Below are positions 22,575-37,457 of a DNA stretch of 64,000 nucleotides, in pieces. The stretch lies in assembly GCF_036320965.1 (NCBI RefSeq), contig NC_092225.1, positions 59,245,924-59,309,923 on the forward strand, in the 5' to 3' direction. The stretch is from Panulirus ornatus. Its lineage: Eukaryota; Arthropoda; Malacostraca; Decapoda; Palinuridae. A model generated the notes under the pieces. That model saw nothing but the letters and a program-made list of their open reading frames with translations. It searched no databases and was not told the origin of the DNA. The first letter of the stretch is position 1. Each line of letters begins with the position of its first letter. The position numbers and the translations under genes are program-made.

Positions 22575-22610
<36 letters not shown>
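22575..22610. repeat. (CA)n microsatellite
   Basis: About 18 CA units. Confidence 0.97.
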
Positions 22611-22612
<2 letters not shown>

Positions 22613-24790
22613 CATAGCCTGGGAGTTAATCCCAGGTGATCCACAGAGCTGCCCAGAGCCTACACTGTTCTCCCGTCGTGCTTCCCTGAACCACATGACG
22701 CCCACATAACAGATAACCCGACAGTTACAGATCACAGGAAAGAAAAAAATCGACCTCTTGTAAGTTCATGTTCTTGGCCGCGATAAATCACCACGTTTCC
22801 GGCCAATCTGACAATGAAAATGAAATTTTCTCACACTTGCCGTTCTCCCTTCCATGACCAGACCGCACATAACGCGGGAAGGAACGAGAACACGCGAGAT
22901 GTTCTTAACCCAAAGCTTTTCGCATTTTTTCTTCTCGAAAGTGTGTCGTCCCTATGGTACACCACACCAGATGATCAGAGTCAATAGAGAAATATAAGAG
23001 AAATGGTTTTTCTTACAAACCGCGGGGAATGTTATCATGTATGCGTTGGATGAGAGTTTCTTGTGGATTCTCTCGCGGCTACCTGGCGTGTGGCGTGACG
23101 CTGATTTTTCCCGCCAATTTTGCGCGCCATTACAGCATCACGGGCCCGCACCCCAGAGGCCGAGCGTTGCCTCGGTGCAAGGAAGCTCCGCTCAGGGGGC
23201 CTTAAACACTCTTTGCGATGATCTCATCAGGAAGTTAACTGCTTATGATGAACTTGTCTAATTACTTAGGGATTCACCGAGCTCTTGGTTGTACGCAAAG
23301 TGATGGTCTGGCAGTTATTCGAAGACACGTTATCTCGTTCGTAAAATATCGCAAAAAGCTACAAGATCTCGCTCTCTTGAAACCAATTAATCTTTCGTTA
23401 ACTAACATCTCGAAATAATTAACCCCTTGAGCACGATGGTGCTACCGTGCTAAAGGGTTACGTCTCTGTATTCAGGGGCTCATGAGGCAGTGTATAGAAA
23501 TATTTTGGACAGACGTCCATAACTAGCTTATGACCTGCCCCAAGAGTCCGTTCTGTCTTTGCGAGGTTCACACAGCCCTCAAGGAAACCAGCCACTACAC
23601 TGCACAAGAAAACGAATCATTGCCATACGTTTGGGTCTTTAAAAATCATCTTTTCACGTTAAGGAATCTTCTTGGTGCCAGTCTCTCTCTAGGTACTTCT
23701 AACTCCTTAACAATACCCTTCGCCTATCGCCTCTCCCTCTTAATTCTATGATCCTACACCTTCCGATCTCCCAATGGTAGACACTCTAATCCCCTTCTTC
23801 TGTGCCATCTCCCTTATTCCTAGCCCACTTCTCTCCCCTCGCCTATCCTGCCACACAGACACATCATAACAATGGCACGTCAGTCACTTTTCTTCCACTG
23901 CTTGACTCAATGTAGTGGAAGCTACTGGCAGCGCCACCCACACGTCTCCATCTGTCATCCTCGGACTCGATATCTCCCAAGTTACCAGGAGTCTCCATCA
24001 CCCTCCGACTAGCCAAAAGATGATGAATACGCGTCCTTGCTCGTCTCCCACAGAATTACGACAGGATGGAACTCGGAATATCTTTCTTCATCATATCTCA
24101 GACTCATCAACAGGAGGACACTGAGAGTATCTTTCCATCTCTCAGGGGTCTCACCGACAGGAGGAAACTAAGGTCAGTGGTGAAGCTCGTCCAGCTGATG
24201 ACTTCCATGCCTTAACCACTAGCATCCCTTTATCCATCTCGCATCAATATGTCCCGGTAACAAGAGAGACAAAAATTCCAGAGAGTAATTTCACGGGTAA
24301 TAAAAGCATGCAATTCCATGGCGTGTGGAGAGACTAATGAAGGAGACAGGGTACAGTTCGCGAGCAGAAGACGATTTAAACCGTATACACTCGCTGCTTC
24401 CTGGTGCTCTCATGTATACTGATATACTAGGTAATGATACACTGATGAAAGTCTTTGTCGAGAACGAAGTCAGGTTCGTGGGAACGCAACAGATGAGCCA
24501 ATGTCTAGAAGACACTTTGCACATTGCATCTCATCCTCGAGTGAAGAAAGCTGTCCTACCTTATCTTACTTCTCAATCTCTTTTCTTGTTTCATCATCTT
24601 TTCTCAGTCTTCTTTCCTCTGTTTTCTTTCTTCATGTCCTCTTTAAACAATGACCGTTCCTCTTCCTTCTTCACCAAAGGTTTCGTTTCTTTTCTATACT
24701 TCCAATTCCTTCTCGTCGATTTCATCTGTTTTCCTTCTATCTTCTCTCTATTCTTCCTCCTAATTTCCTTCCTCCTCTGTCTGAACGGTC

Positions 24791-24792
<2 letters not shown>
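22611..24792. other. unannotated sequence
   Basis: About 2.2 kb with no recognisable coding region, RNA gene or repeat. The 222-codon plus frame at 24325-24993 is extended mainly by pyrimidine-rich sequence and the CT array and is not supported as a gene. Confidence 0.45.

Positions 24793-24861
<69 letters not shown>
24793..24861. repeat. (CT)n microsatellite
   Basis: About 34 CT units. Confidence 0.97.
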
Positions 24862-24864
<3 letters not shown>

Positions 24865-24984
24865 ACATTTCAGTACTTCACGACCAACATTATCAAGACA
24901 ACAACTTTTGCACCGTGCAGCACACCCGTAAATCCTCATCATAGGACGCTACAAGGCACCACAGGAGACCGTGCGGCATACAGA

Positions 24985-25925
24985 ATAATTTGAGCATCAT
25001 AAGACGCAGAGCATCATGTGGACGCCACAAGACACATGCCATGATGTGACACTATAAGAAACAGCGCCCTCGGACACCATTACAAACACGACACCAATGG
25101 ACGCCATGACAAACGCGATACCAATGGACGCCATAAACATGACTCCACACGACACCGTAGCAAACATGACTCCACTGGACACTACAACAAACATGCAAAC
25201 ATGACTCCACTGGGCAATAAACGTGACTCCTCTGGACACTAATAAAAGATCTAAAAGACCACAAAACACAGGCAAAACACAATACCTTAGACGATAACAT
25301 AAGACCAGGAGGCACTACAGGACACACGCCCCCAACAAGACAACATAGAGGCATCAGTATGGAGGTCACAGTCCACTGTAAGACACTGTCCGGCACTGGA
25401 TACAAAACAATTCAAAATACCAGAAGATATTTTAAGATTAACAAAAGACGCACGAGAAAATATAGGACACTAAAAGACATTGCAAGCTACATCATGAGAG
25501 ACTTTCGATGCCACAAGACACAATACAACACCATCAGAAACATGAGAGAGCAATGTACAACAGCACAAGACACAGTATGACGCCCTCAGAAAACGGAAGA
25601 GATCGCTAGATACAATACGACGCTAGATGCAATATGACGCTACAAGATAACGTAAGTGCTCAAAAGACACAACACGACACTGCAAGACACAGTGTGACAC
25701 TACCATATAACGTAAGATGGCACACCACCACCTAATGGTATATCAATAAGATAATCTAAAGGAGCACAAGACGTAATGTGACGCCACAAAACACAATATG
25801 ACACCACAACATATGGCAAAAGAGCACAAGACACACTATGACATCACAGGGCACAATATGATTCCACAATGTGAGTGAGCACAAGACACAAACTGACATC
25901 ACAAATTAACAATATATCAACAATA
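24985..25925. repeat. long degenerate A/C-rich tandem array
   Basis: Blocks such as CACAAGACACAATATGACAC, CATGACTCCACTGGACAC and ACCAATGGACGCCATGAC recur throughout, with periods drifting around 25-30 bp. Individual units differ strongly, so it is an old minisatellite of about 940 bp. No gene lies in it. Confidence 0.75.
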
Positions 25926-27539
25926 TAACACACGACACATTCATACTAACAATTTCACGTATTCTACACAAACCAGAGGATGTGGCTATTGAGAATAAAT
26001 ACGCCAAGATTTGTTGTTTTACATCTCATTATCTACAATGACATTTTTGTTAAAGTCCCAGAGGAATTCGAAGAACTCCAACAGTCATGTGAAATTCATA
26101 AAATGGAACTTCAAATGACCTCAAATGCCTCATGAAGAACCTAAAGTCCTTAAAATCAACTCGATAGATCCTTTAGGACACCAAAGTAACTTCGATATCC
26201 TCCACAACATTTTGGAAGGATTCTACAGGTATCTCTTAAGTTACCATAAGTCCATAAGAATAATCCTTGAAGGCTCGCCCTACAACCCTGAGTTCCTCTC
26301 TGAATCTTCCGACAGGTTCCCTAGAGACTTCGAACGAACCTCGAACCCTGAAGGAGACCGAGGGATTCGGTGGGAGGACGCGTGGCAGAGTCACCGCAGA
26401 CAGCCGCGCCACGCTTCCCTCACCGTCCCCGTACCTCCCTGCGGCGTCCCTTGCGGAAGCTACCAGTGATTTACTGCTCTTGCTGCCGCTGGGAAGCCGA
26501 TCATCGCGAAGTGTTACTCACCCTCCGTAGAAGAGCAGCAGATCCAGTGGCAGATGCTACACGTAATAGTCATGGTTTCCAGGCCGTCGAGATAGTAATT
26601 TCCTTTGAAACAGCTGGATCAATACTGACATTTTCCTGTGCAACACCTGGATCAATACTGACGACATTTTCCTGCTACTTTGTTTTGAATCTTTCGTCAG
26701 TGTATCTCTTTACGACTGTCATGTCACTTCCTTATAGGTTTTTTACTGACGCTTCCATTCCACATTTGATTCTATACGACAAACATTGACAATCAAGTCT
26801 TTGGGAAAACATTTATAAGTGGACACATATCATTTTTGACAAAATATGAAAGACCGAGTGTCTATTTTCAACTGAAAAGTATTAACGACTAAGTAACTGG
26901 ACTGAATGACTTCAAAACTACAAGGGATGATAACGAAAAAAAAAAAGAAGAAAACGGTGATGCCTTGGATAATCCGTGTGACCCCCGGATATGAGCGATG
27001 GTTGAACCCGTCTATGAGACGGCCATCACGAGCAATCTGTCCGCACCAGCGACACAAACGCGATCTAGAACGATTCCCAGCGCGATCAAACAATCACCAC
27101 CACCAGTCAGCAGGATGAAACCAAAATGAATAGAAGAAAATAGAGTTGGTCACAATAAAACACCTGGACGAACTTTAATGTCCCAGAAATTGGAACCAAT
27201 TTTGGATATACAAAAGTCAAATTACAGACATAAACTCGAATTCAAAAGATGAAAATATCACAGCAGTCTAGCAGACTTGAGTAAGACAAATTCTTAACAT
27301 CTGGGAATCTGTGTGTATCCATCGGCTGTCGGGAATGCGACGTGTCTCTCCTTCTTAACCACCTGACCAAGATGGTAAATAAATGAACATTATAAACAAC
27401 AGTTTATTGGATCTGCGCAGCCATTATGCTGAAAATACTCAGTTGAAGTAGTACGGATTATCAAAGTCGTGGATGATCATGATAATTACTAGTTAACTAG
27501 TCATAAATGAGCTTAAGATCAAGGTAGGCCTTAAGCATG
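25926..27539. other. unannotated sequence
   Basis: No gene recognised. The GC-rich stretch 26330-26560 has overlapping open frames of 87-139 codons in all three plus frames. This is typical of composition rather than coding. A TGGATCAATACTGAC block is duplicated at 26611 and 26649. Confidence 0.4.
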
Positions 27540-27690
27540 ACGGTGTGACCCTTCAAAGGGTCAGATGAAAAGGCCAAGCCATCTGTACTCGAGGGTCGTT
27601 CGTGTCGTGATCAAGGGAAGCATCATCATCATCGTCCGCTTGAGTCGTGCCGTCGTCCTCAAGGGTCGTAGATCGTCGTGCTACAGAGGA
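27540..27690 (+). repeat. 21-bp dispersed minisatellite, degenerate plus copy
   Basis: Units such as CTCGAGGGTCGTTCGTGTCG, GAGTCGTGCCGTCGTCC and TCAAGGGTCGTAGATCGTCG match the family at 12.9-13.15 kb. The AAGGGTCAG leader is also present. Confidence 0.75.
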
Positions 27691-27814
27691 CAAGCCTCAT
27701 TATGATCACCCTGTGCAGTATAAAAAGGATCTTGTCGGACAAATGTATACTGTAGAAGCGGTAGATATGCTGGAGGGCGAAAACTGTCGTAATTCCGCAA
27801 AAGAAAAGAAACGA

Positions 27815-28030
27815 GGAGGTTAACTCATAAGGAAACAAGAGGTTAATTCATAAAGCATGAGGATAATTCATGATAAAGGAGTAGGTGAATTCATAAAGGA
27901 AACGGTTAATCCCTTTTGAAGGAAGATGTCGATTCATAAAGAAAGATGCTAATTCATAACATAGAAAGATGTTAATTTATAACAAAGGAAGGGGTTAATT
28001 CACAGCAAAGTTAGAGGCTAATTCATAACA
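27815..28030. repeat. degenerate tandem repeat, about 25-30 bp unit
   Basis: GGTTAATTCATAA-like blocks recur about nine times, alternating with AAAGGAAA/AGAAAGATG. It is an old array without coding potential. Confidence 0.75.
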
Positions 28031-30324
28031 GCTCAATCGTTTTGCTGCATTGAAAAGACCTACCGTAGTCCAAACCACTCAAAACGTCAAGGAGACATTA
28101 CAGCTGTTTTACATCTTAGAGAAACTTGAAGCTTCCTGACACCAAGCACTCAGTAGATGGGCTGGGAGAGGGAATGAAAATATCCTTGGACTTTGAATCA
28201 TCCTCAAAACTGAAGAGAACGCGTCAAGGATTCTTCAGTCTGTGGATGATAGCATGACGGTGATGGTCATAATGACCCTATGAGCTGGTAACTTTGTATC
28301 CCAACACCTCGAGCAACAACTATCTAGCAGAGGAGGGTCATATATGCAGAGAGATCGTGCATGGTAGACTTACCTCGAACACCTGAAAAAAAAAAGGTGA
28401 TCGTATCGACAGTTGGTTATAAGTTCGACGTTGACGGCCTTAGTGATAATCTTGGCAACTGACAGACCGAAAGACCAGACAACCAACCAGACACAAGCGT
28501 AAATGGCAAGCATCATCTTCAAGCTTTCGTAAAATTCGTCAACCCAGATACAATGTCCTACTTTACAACGTATTCAAAGTTGCAGTATTTTTCTGCACTT
28601 GAAGTTCTCCGTTCCTGAAAGTACCGTACAGGAGTACGTCTGGATTCCAGAGTCAAAAGCCTGGGATTTTTTGCTTTTTCTGACGAATTCCTGGAAACGC
28701 GGGTATTTCTGGATGTCTGGAAAAGGTCGCTCAACCCACGTCCACGGGAGATTCCAAGACCACGTCTCCATTATTCCGGGTCAGCGTCCGGTGCAGGCTG
28801 TGGGAGGAAGCGGGTGAGGTTCGTGTATTTAACTAACGACTCATGTTACCAGGCTACCCTCTGGAACTACTTCCGGTTCCGAGGCGAAATTGCCATTCCC
28901 CGTGGAGGAGACGAGCTAATCCCACATTCATTTTTCGAGCCAGCGTGTTAATTACAGTGACCACAACTGGCTTAAGAGCCGTAGTTTTTTCATGACGCTG
29001 ATTTTCGACTTCGCGTGCGTGGAAACCTCGGGTATGTCACCCTCACTCATCTCGTGATGATTAAATATAAGAATATACATATCTGGAAGTATTTTGGCTC
29101 CAGCGTTTGCAGCAGCTTTTTCTCTGTTCCTTCCTGGAGCGGCGGAATTCAGGGGAAAACTACATCACAGAAAATACATATCCTTCAGCGTGATAAATCG
29201 AGTCCAACATAATTTTTGGGGAAACCCGTCGTTCGCGGTAGAAATATAAAGAAAATGTAAGCAAAGCCAAAAAATTCAATCAGTCAAAACAAAAACAAAA
29301 TGTAGTCCAAAAAAATGTGATCCGTCAATCAAGATTATTCTTTTTAGACTTGAGAAAAATGTCATCCTGATCCATAAGTAGCTATGGTAGTGTTTAGAAA
29401 AAGTAATTACGGTCATAAAACACATACAAACAAAGACTTTACTCACCTAGAGTCTACATTGGTCCGTTGCGACTGTACAGTTATGTAAACCATGAAATAA
29501 GAACTCTAAAACAAACTTGTTCGTCCAAAATGTAAACACTCAATTCTTTTGTACTTTTTCGTGTTCGTAATGTATGTCTAAGTGACAACATTGTTTCGTA
29601 AAGTTTCGCACAATTAGGACTTTTTTTCGATCTCGGAGAAGGGATTGTATCACAGCCATCCCCGTATTACTCTGACTCCTGCCTTCAAGAATTTCACAAA
29701 ATATTTGCTATCATCTTTAAATTCACAGATCATATATCTATAATCTGTCTGGTCATCTACTTAACATATACACCTATCTATCTATCTAACTATCCGTCAT
29801 TACATATATATTCATCTTTTTAGCTATCTATCTATATATATGACAAGAAGATATTCCTGACGAAGACTTTGCACCACTGTTGCCTCGACAGACAGAAGAA
29901 CCCATCACCATGGCCTCGTCTACCACAGCTCCCTCACGTAGGAGGCAACAACGCAGCCACCATGCGCTCATTAATTATTCACGTGCATCACCCACTATTA
30001 ACGGTTACTCTATGTACCCAACACGGACGCCAAGAACACCTCGCCTGGACATTCCCAGGATCCGGTAATCTGTGGTCGACTACCTCTGAATCACAGCTCC
30101 AGCAGGTGGAACCTCCAGCACGCTACGCCAAAACAAATTGCCTCTCTCCTCTCCAACATTAGAAAATGGATGAATTATAGGTACAGCAGCCTTGGGCAGG
30201 AAGACAAAAGTGGCTCTCGGAGAAAAAAAAAAAAATTAGATTAACGAAACTGTTGAGAAAACGAGACACAAAGCCCAAAGATTCCTATCGTTTTCCTTTT
30301 GATAAGTGTGGCTACGGAGGAGCA
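28031..30324. other. unannotated sequence
   Basis: No gene recognised. A plus frame of 72 codons (28599-28817) runs into a GTGAGG that could be a splice donor, but it lacks a domain and I do not call it. Short GATA/CTAT repeats are at 29780-29840. Confidence 0.4.
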
Positions 30325-30670
30325 GGACAGATTGGAGGGAAGACTGCAGGAAGGAAGCCAAGGTGGTTGTGGTGCTGCAGGGAGGGAAGGGGGTTGGTTC
30401 TGAAGGGGGTTGGTTCTGAGACGGCAAGTAGGGATGGCTGTGGTAGAGTAGGTAGGGGGAGAGCCAAGGCTGGTTGTAGCAGGGCAGGTGGGGAAGGAGC
30501 CAGTGTAGTTATGGGTTGGCAAGGCAGGATGGCAGGAAGGGAGCCAGGGTGGTTGTGGTGAGGCAACGCAGGGAAGCAGAGAGGCAGAGAGCCAGGGAGG
30601 TTGTGGTGTGGCAGAGCAGGCATGGAGGGAGGTCGTGAGTGGCAGAGCAGTAAGGGAGACAGGGTGGTAG
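30325..30670. repeat. degenerate tandem repeat, about 45-50 bp, G-rich
   Basis: The block GGGAGCCAGGGTGGTTGTGG recurs about six times in diverged form, alternating with GGCAGAGCAGG-like sequence. The proline-rich frames on the minus strand (up to 194 codons) are products of this array. Confidence 0.75.
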
Positions 30671-30936
30671 TCGTGGCGACAATCGCACCAAGCACCCTCC
30701 TCACGGGAGACTTCCGGGGACTTGCTCCAGGTCATGTCTGGCCGGCCACCACCGCCCAGCCCAGCACCGGCCGGAACTAATCCTGTACCGCATCTCAGAC
30801 GCCTGGGAACCACAGCACTGCACACCCCTATCTATCACCCTCACATACGCACATATATTCCCTTATCATCTACGCTGGAGCCTCTCCTGGCCGTCGGACT
30901 GTGAAGAGCATAGACCTGGGGAAATGAGATACGCCG

Positions 30937-30938
<2 letters not shown>

Positions 30939-30983
<45 letters not shown>
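30939..30983. repeat. (GA)n microsatellite
   Basis: About 22 GA units. Confidence 0.97.
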
Positions 30984-30986
<3 letters not shown>

Positions 30987-31184
30987 AAGACAATGCAGGT
31001 CCAACAAAAACTGAAGGCTGGTCATTCTGGAGCGACGTGCCCTGCCCACACACTGTGCACGTAATTGGTAACAAGTGAATACAGAGTTATCTTAATTGGA
31101 TTATCAAGCTAATAAATTCATAATCATGCACATATTTTACTTAACTGTTTAAGACAAAGCAGGTCCAACGATAGCTGAAGACTG

Positions 31185-31188
<4 letters not shown>

Positions 31189-31257
<69 letters not shown>
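31189..31257. repeat. (TA)n microsatellite
   Basis: About 34 TA units at the 5' edge of SINE-like copy 6. Confidence 0.97.
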
Positions 31258-31260
<3 letters not shown>

Positions 31261-31495
31261 CCCTGGGGATAGGGAAGAAAGAATACTTTCCACGTATTCC
31301 CTGCGTGTCGTAGAAGGCGACTAAAAGGGGAGGGAGCGGGTGGCTGGAAATCCTCCCCCTCGTTTTTCTTTTTTAATTTTCCAAAAGAAGGAACAGAGAA
31401 GGGGGCCTGGTGAGGATATTCCCTCAAAGGCCCAGTCCTCTGTTCCTAACGCTACCTTGCTAATGCGGAAAATGGCGAATAGTATGAAAGAAAAG

Positions 31496-31496
<1 letters not shown>
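31258..31496 (+). mobile_element. TA-flanked SINE-like element, copy 6
   Basis: Full-length copy in sense orientation: ATCCCTGGGGATAGGG start, GTCGTAGAAGGCGACTAAAA, GGCCCAGTCCTCTGTTCC, CGCTACCTTGCTAATGCGG, and an AGTATGAAAGAAAAG end. (TA)n on both sides (31189-31257 and 31501-31561). Confidence 0.88.

Positions 31497-31500
<4 letters not shown>

Positions 31501-31561
<61 letters not shown>
31501..31561. repeat. (TA)n microsatellite
   Basis: About 30 TA units at the 3' edge of SINE-like copy 6. Confidence 0.97.
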
Positions 31562-31563
<2 letters not shown>

Positions 31564-32439
31564 CGAAACCTCATTTGTATCCATCAAAACATAAGCTGAT
31601 CTTCAATCTATTTGCATCAAATATCCAGAGTTAGGCTTAATCACACGACAACTGAGGGAGGAGCTGATAACAAAAGATAAACACTATACACAATACATAG
31701 CGGAATGAGGAGGTCATGTCCCACCCCAAGTTGAATGTACGAAATAAAATAATATTCTCATTTTGTAGAAATTTGCATCCCACAGCACTTGGAGAAAAAA
31801 ACTATATTCTCAATCAAATAATATGCGAGTTTATACAAGTAGATGATCCATAATCTCACCAGTACCTCACCTCTAGAGGGGGCAACTATGGCTTAAGTAT
31901 GAAGCATCTGTCATACATTGTTCTCAGGTTAATGTTCTATGAAGAATATGCTCAAAAACAGACACACTGACACAAACACAGACAGACACAGAGTTGACGA
32001 CCTAACATCCTACACGGGTTACGTGAGGTGGCGGGACATAGACACGACAGAGTTCAACAATTTGTGAAAATAAACATCTGCGGTGACGAGGGTGATACAA
32101 GCACACCTCGAAATGATAAGGGGAACAAACCCTTATAGTTTGTTTAGGTACTTACACTGGCAACGGTGACGGAGATGATCACTACGAACTACATACCATC
32201 AGTCGGGACGAACACACACACACGGACGACGGACACTTAAGGACGTACAAGAGCTACGAAGCAACATGCCGCCCACTTGCTTCTTAGTGAAGGCATAGAA
32301 AAAAAAATAATGAAATTAAAAGAAAAGACAGACCACTCCACCTCAGATCTGGATCTGAAAACATGCTTACTTCATAAAGATTACTGCCTCGAAGCGTTAC
32401 ACTTTATGTCTTTAAAGGATAGAATTTCACATGGGGATG
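31562..32439. other. unannotated AT-rich sequence
   Basis: No gene or dispersed repeat recognised. Confidence 0.45.
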
Positions 32440-32960
32440 CGACAGTGCCATCGACTTCCTTGTAACAGCCACCTGCAAAAGTGTCCATGACATAGGGGTA
32501 AACCGACTCAAGTACTCAGTGTCTGAGAAAAGTGTCACGACATAAAGAAACTGAATCTCAACTAGTAAGTGCTGGCAAGAAATGTACCATGTAAGATAAG
32601 GACACAACTCCTCAAGTGTTGGACAGGAGCAGAGGAAGGATAATCTCAATGCCCGAGTGCTGACAACAAGCACAATACTGCAGAGACAAGTTCTCAAGTG
32701 TGTCGCGTGCTGGTAAAGAGGACAAGCGACAGATAAATCCCGAAGTGACGGACAGAGGTCCCATTACATAAAACGTCGATCACTTAAATGGCGTGTGGTG
32801 AAGTGCTCCTAGCTTCACTACCATGAGGTTAAAAGAAGTGGTGCTACAGTGTACGAGTGGCCTTAAGGGACCAGGGCCTACGAGTGGCCTTAAGTGCTGG
32901 GGGCCTACGACCGGCTGCAAGTGCTGTGGGCCTAGAATAACGGGTACTAGTGGGCCAAAC
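32440..32960. repeat. degenerate minisatellite region (about 27-bp GTGGCCTTAAG-type units)
   Basis: GGCCTACGAGTGGCCTTAAG recurs in 32850-32935. More diverged TCAAGTG...GACA-type units extend left to about 32440. The units contain TCAAGTGCTGG, faintly like the TCAAGGGTCG core of the 21-bp family. Overlapping frames on both strands are array-derived. Confidence 0.55.
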
Positions 32961-33151
32961 ATCTGTTGCAACAGAATACAACGATGCAAAACCAAAACAG
33001 GTTTGGACAGCGACGGGGGAGTGAACCAACACCACAAGATGACAGGTGTCAATCTGAACACGAAAGGCCTTGTCAGTCGACGGCTTGAAAGTGTCAAGGC
33101 AGAAAGAATATAACGCTCGGAAGACCTTGGGCAAATGCCTTATTCCTTACC

Positions 33152-33152
<1 letters not shown>

Positions 33153-33182
<30 letters not shown>
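33153..33182. repeat. (CA)n microsatellite
   Basis: About 15 CA units. Confidence 0.97.
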
Positions 33183-33184
<2 letters not shown>

Positions 33185-33447
33185 TCAAATGTATTAAAGT
33201 CAGTTTACCCATGAGATATATTTCAAAGCAAAGAAGATAGAAGAGCGTGTTATTTCTTTAGCCTCCGCCATGAACAGACCAAGCCCATCATCATCCCACA
33301 TACGACTCCTTTTCCCACTAAATACACGCAGGCCTAATGTATTCCTTTTTACGAAGTTTTAAGACCACTCCTGTCACAAATGAAACACAAGTTTCGCTAA
33401 TAACAGCGTAGAAACACGCTAAAAAGAACAAAGTTCGCATATTATGA

Positions 33448-33690
33448 GATGATCCACCTTGAAACATTCGCTGATCCAGCCCCAGCACGAGCTGATCCAC
33501 CTCGCACACGCAGTGATCCACTTCAAGCACTCTTTGATCCACATTTGACTGACAAATACACTTGTCCACCTTCAAAACGTGCCGATTCCCTGAAAACACG
33601 AGGAAGCCTCATCAAACAAGAGCTAATGCACCACAGATACGCGCTGATCCACCTCAAGCACGCGCTTATCCACTTCATCCTCTAACTCGA
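33448..33690. repeat. degenerate 21-bp tandem repeat (GATCCACCTCAAGCACG-type)
   Basis: The unit is close to CTGATCCACCTCAAGCACGC plus one base, with about ten diverged copies at 21 bp spacing. It differs in sequence from the GTACCGTCG family but has the same period and a shared CTCAAG core. The heptad-like frames on both strands are array products. Confidence 0.8.
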
Positions 33691-33779
33691 GGTTTGCACT
33701 TGTCCACGTCAACGCTTCTGCGATCTGAATATAATCACACACAACTTGAGGTTTCATCATGTGTTTAATAACGCAAAAG

Positions 33780-33875
33780 CGAACTTCAAACAGACACACG
33801 GTGACCAGATGTCGATCAGACAGATGTCTACACAAAACAGACGTCGAGTAGACAAATGTCGAAAAGGTAGACAAA
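33780..33875. repeat. short degenerate repeat (CAGATGTCG-type)
   Basis: About five diverged copies of an ACAGATGTCGA-like block at 18-20 bp spacing. Confidence 0.5.

Positions 33876-35422
<1,547 letters not shown>

Positions 35423-35492
<70 letters not shown>
35423..35492. repeat. (CT)n microsatellite
   Basis: About 35 CT units. Confidence 0.97.
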
Positions 35493-35496
<4 letters not shown>

Positions 35497-35639
35497 TCGA
35501 TCCCTGGTCCTCTTCTTATCACCACCGGTGCTAACCTTCTCGTTGCTCACCCTATTCTACCGAACTCTACTGAACATATTTCTTTGGTTTTCCTGGTCAT
35601 GGACCGTCATCCATCTCGATTACGTTCTTTTTTTTTTTC

Positions 35640-36060
35640 TTTTCATCTCTGACATTGTCTCTCAGTCCCTTGACTTTCACCACTTGACCTCTTCCTTGAC
35701 CCCTAACTACTGACTCTTAAAACCTAACCTTCTCCCTGACTTTTACTCCACCTCTTCCGTGTCCCTAACTACTGTGCCTTTTCCCTGACCCTACCACTGT
35801 GCCTCTTCCCTGGCCCTTACCGCTGAGCATCTTCCCTGACCCTTACACTGAAATCTTTACCTGACCCTTACACTGAAATTCTTCCCTGACCCCTAATACT
35901 GAAATTTTTACTTGACCATTACAATAAAACTCTTCCCTGACCCCCACCACTTGACCTATTTCCAGGTCCTTACCACATTACACCTTCCCAGACCCTTACC
36001 AATACAAACCCTGACTAATGGACCTCTTACCTGACCTTTACCAGTTCATCAGACTCCAGA
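35640..36060. repeat. degenerate tandem repeat, about 27-bp unit
   Basis: CTTCCCTGACCCTTAC followed by ACTGAAATT or similar recurs about 14 times with spacing of 25-30 bp. Old pyrimidine-rich minisatellite. Confidence 0.8.
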
Positions 36061-36239
36061 CTAACACTTCCTGTTTGTTCTCTTTCAATCTCCTCCAGCA
36101 CATTTCTTTTTCCCACACTCAAGTCACCTCTAAATTTCCCTCCACATCCATCCAACATCAATCACCTTCTCAAATCTCTTACATCATTCTTCCTCCGCCT
36201 CTTTGCACAGTTCGTCCCCTCAGAGTAGATAAGGTAGAG

Positions 36240-36625
36240 GAATCTCCCTGCACCTAGTCAGTCTCCTTCTATATACTCTGCCTCCGCTTCCTACGCCCTC
36301 CTCCTCCTTCAGCAAGGTTAGCAGGAGCATTTCCCTCCCTCACTCCACCTGGTCAGTCTCCTTCTATATCCTACACCTCCTTCCTTCCTATCAATTTTTC
36401 TCTGGATCCTATTTCTGCTTCCTCCATCCTCCTTCTCCTTCTCCTACTTAGGAAGATCTGCAGGAAACTTTTTCCTCCAACTCGTCAGCCTCCTTCTACA
36501 TCCCACTGGTCCTTCATTTCCATTATTTTCACCGCCCCTAAATCCTACTGCTTCCGCTTCCACCACCACCTCCTTCTCCTCCTTCAGGATGATCCGCAGG
36601 AACACTTCACTTCCTCCCTCCCTCC
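36240..36625. repeat. three diverged tandem copies of a unit of about 110-130 bp
   Basis: The TCAGTCTCCTTCTATAT block recurs at about 36259, 36352 and 36484 (as TCAGCCTCCTTCTACAT). Each copy is followed by a CTCCTTCTCCTTC-rich stretch and an AGGAAGATCTGCAGGAA-type block. Pyrimidine-rich, no coding evidence. Confidence 0.7.
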
Positions 36626-36959
36626 CTCCCTCATCCAATTAGCGTATGCTTGGCTACCCCGGCGGGCCGAATCCAACCGTATTCACACACACTAGCGAGA
36701 CACCACACCAGATCACATCCTGAGCCACGAACCCAAATTACGACACGGAATTATAGAGTAAGGAGCAGCCAAGAGGCCAGAGACTCCAAGGGATTACAGA
36801 GCACTCACAGAGCGGCCCACACAGTCCGTCCAGGTAACGAAGCACGGCAAGTGCAACCGCTACCTCAGCAGAGAGTTTTTTTTTCTTTTCTTTTCTCACA
36901 TTAACGACAGCGACAGAAGTAGATTGCTACCTAGGAATTAAATTAGAGGGGACTAGAGG
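36626..36959. other. unannotated sequence
   Basis: An 84-codon plus frame (36650-36904) has no recognisable domain. No repeat seen. Confidence 0.4.
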
Positions 36960-37235
36960 AAGGTGAGGGAGAAAGACTGGAAGATGAAGAACATGGAAAT
37001 AATGATGGTTTTGAAAAGGGGGAAGATTTTGAAGAGTAGAAAGATTCTGAATAGGAGGAGGAAGATTTTGGAAAGGAGGAGGATTTTGGAGGAGATGATG
37101 AATATGGAGAAACGGAAGAAGGTTCATCAAGATGATTTTGTGGGACTTTCAAAAAGACGGGGAGGAAGATTTGAGGATAAAGATTTTGAAGAAGAGGGAG
37201 ATTTTGAAGGGGTAGATTTTGAAGAGGAAAACCCA
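36960..37235. repeat. degenerate GATTTTGAAGAG/GGAGGA repeat
   Basis: Short purine-rich units of 9-18 bp (AGATTTTGGA, GAGGAGGAAG) repeat irregularly. They produce lysine/glutamate/phenylalanine-rich frames on plus and serine/proline-rich frames on minus. Confidence 0.65.
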
Positions 37236-37457
37236 TAACAACAATAACGAACAAAAACTCGGATCACATTAATATGACAATGGGAATAATTAATAAATGT
37301 CAAGCAACAATTTATACAGGAAGAAATAACCTGAAAGGGAAAGCGGAAAAACGGGAAAGAAAAAGGGGCATGGAAAAGGAAAAACAAAGCACCCTACAAT
37401 AGAACAATATGGAACTTGAAAACAATACTAGAAATAACTAAAGGGTAGTAAGGAAGA

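Noticed and set aside
26267..26789. Overlapping open frames of 87-139 codons in three plus frames
   Set aside because: Three frames open at once in a GC-rich stretch point to composition, and none contains a recognisable motif.
28599..28817. Possible exon of 72 codons ending at a GTGAGG donor-like site
   Set aside because: No domain, signal peptide, acceptor or repeat-independent support. The GTGAGG hexamer is common by chance.
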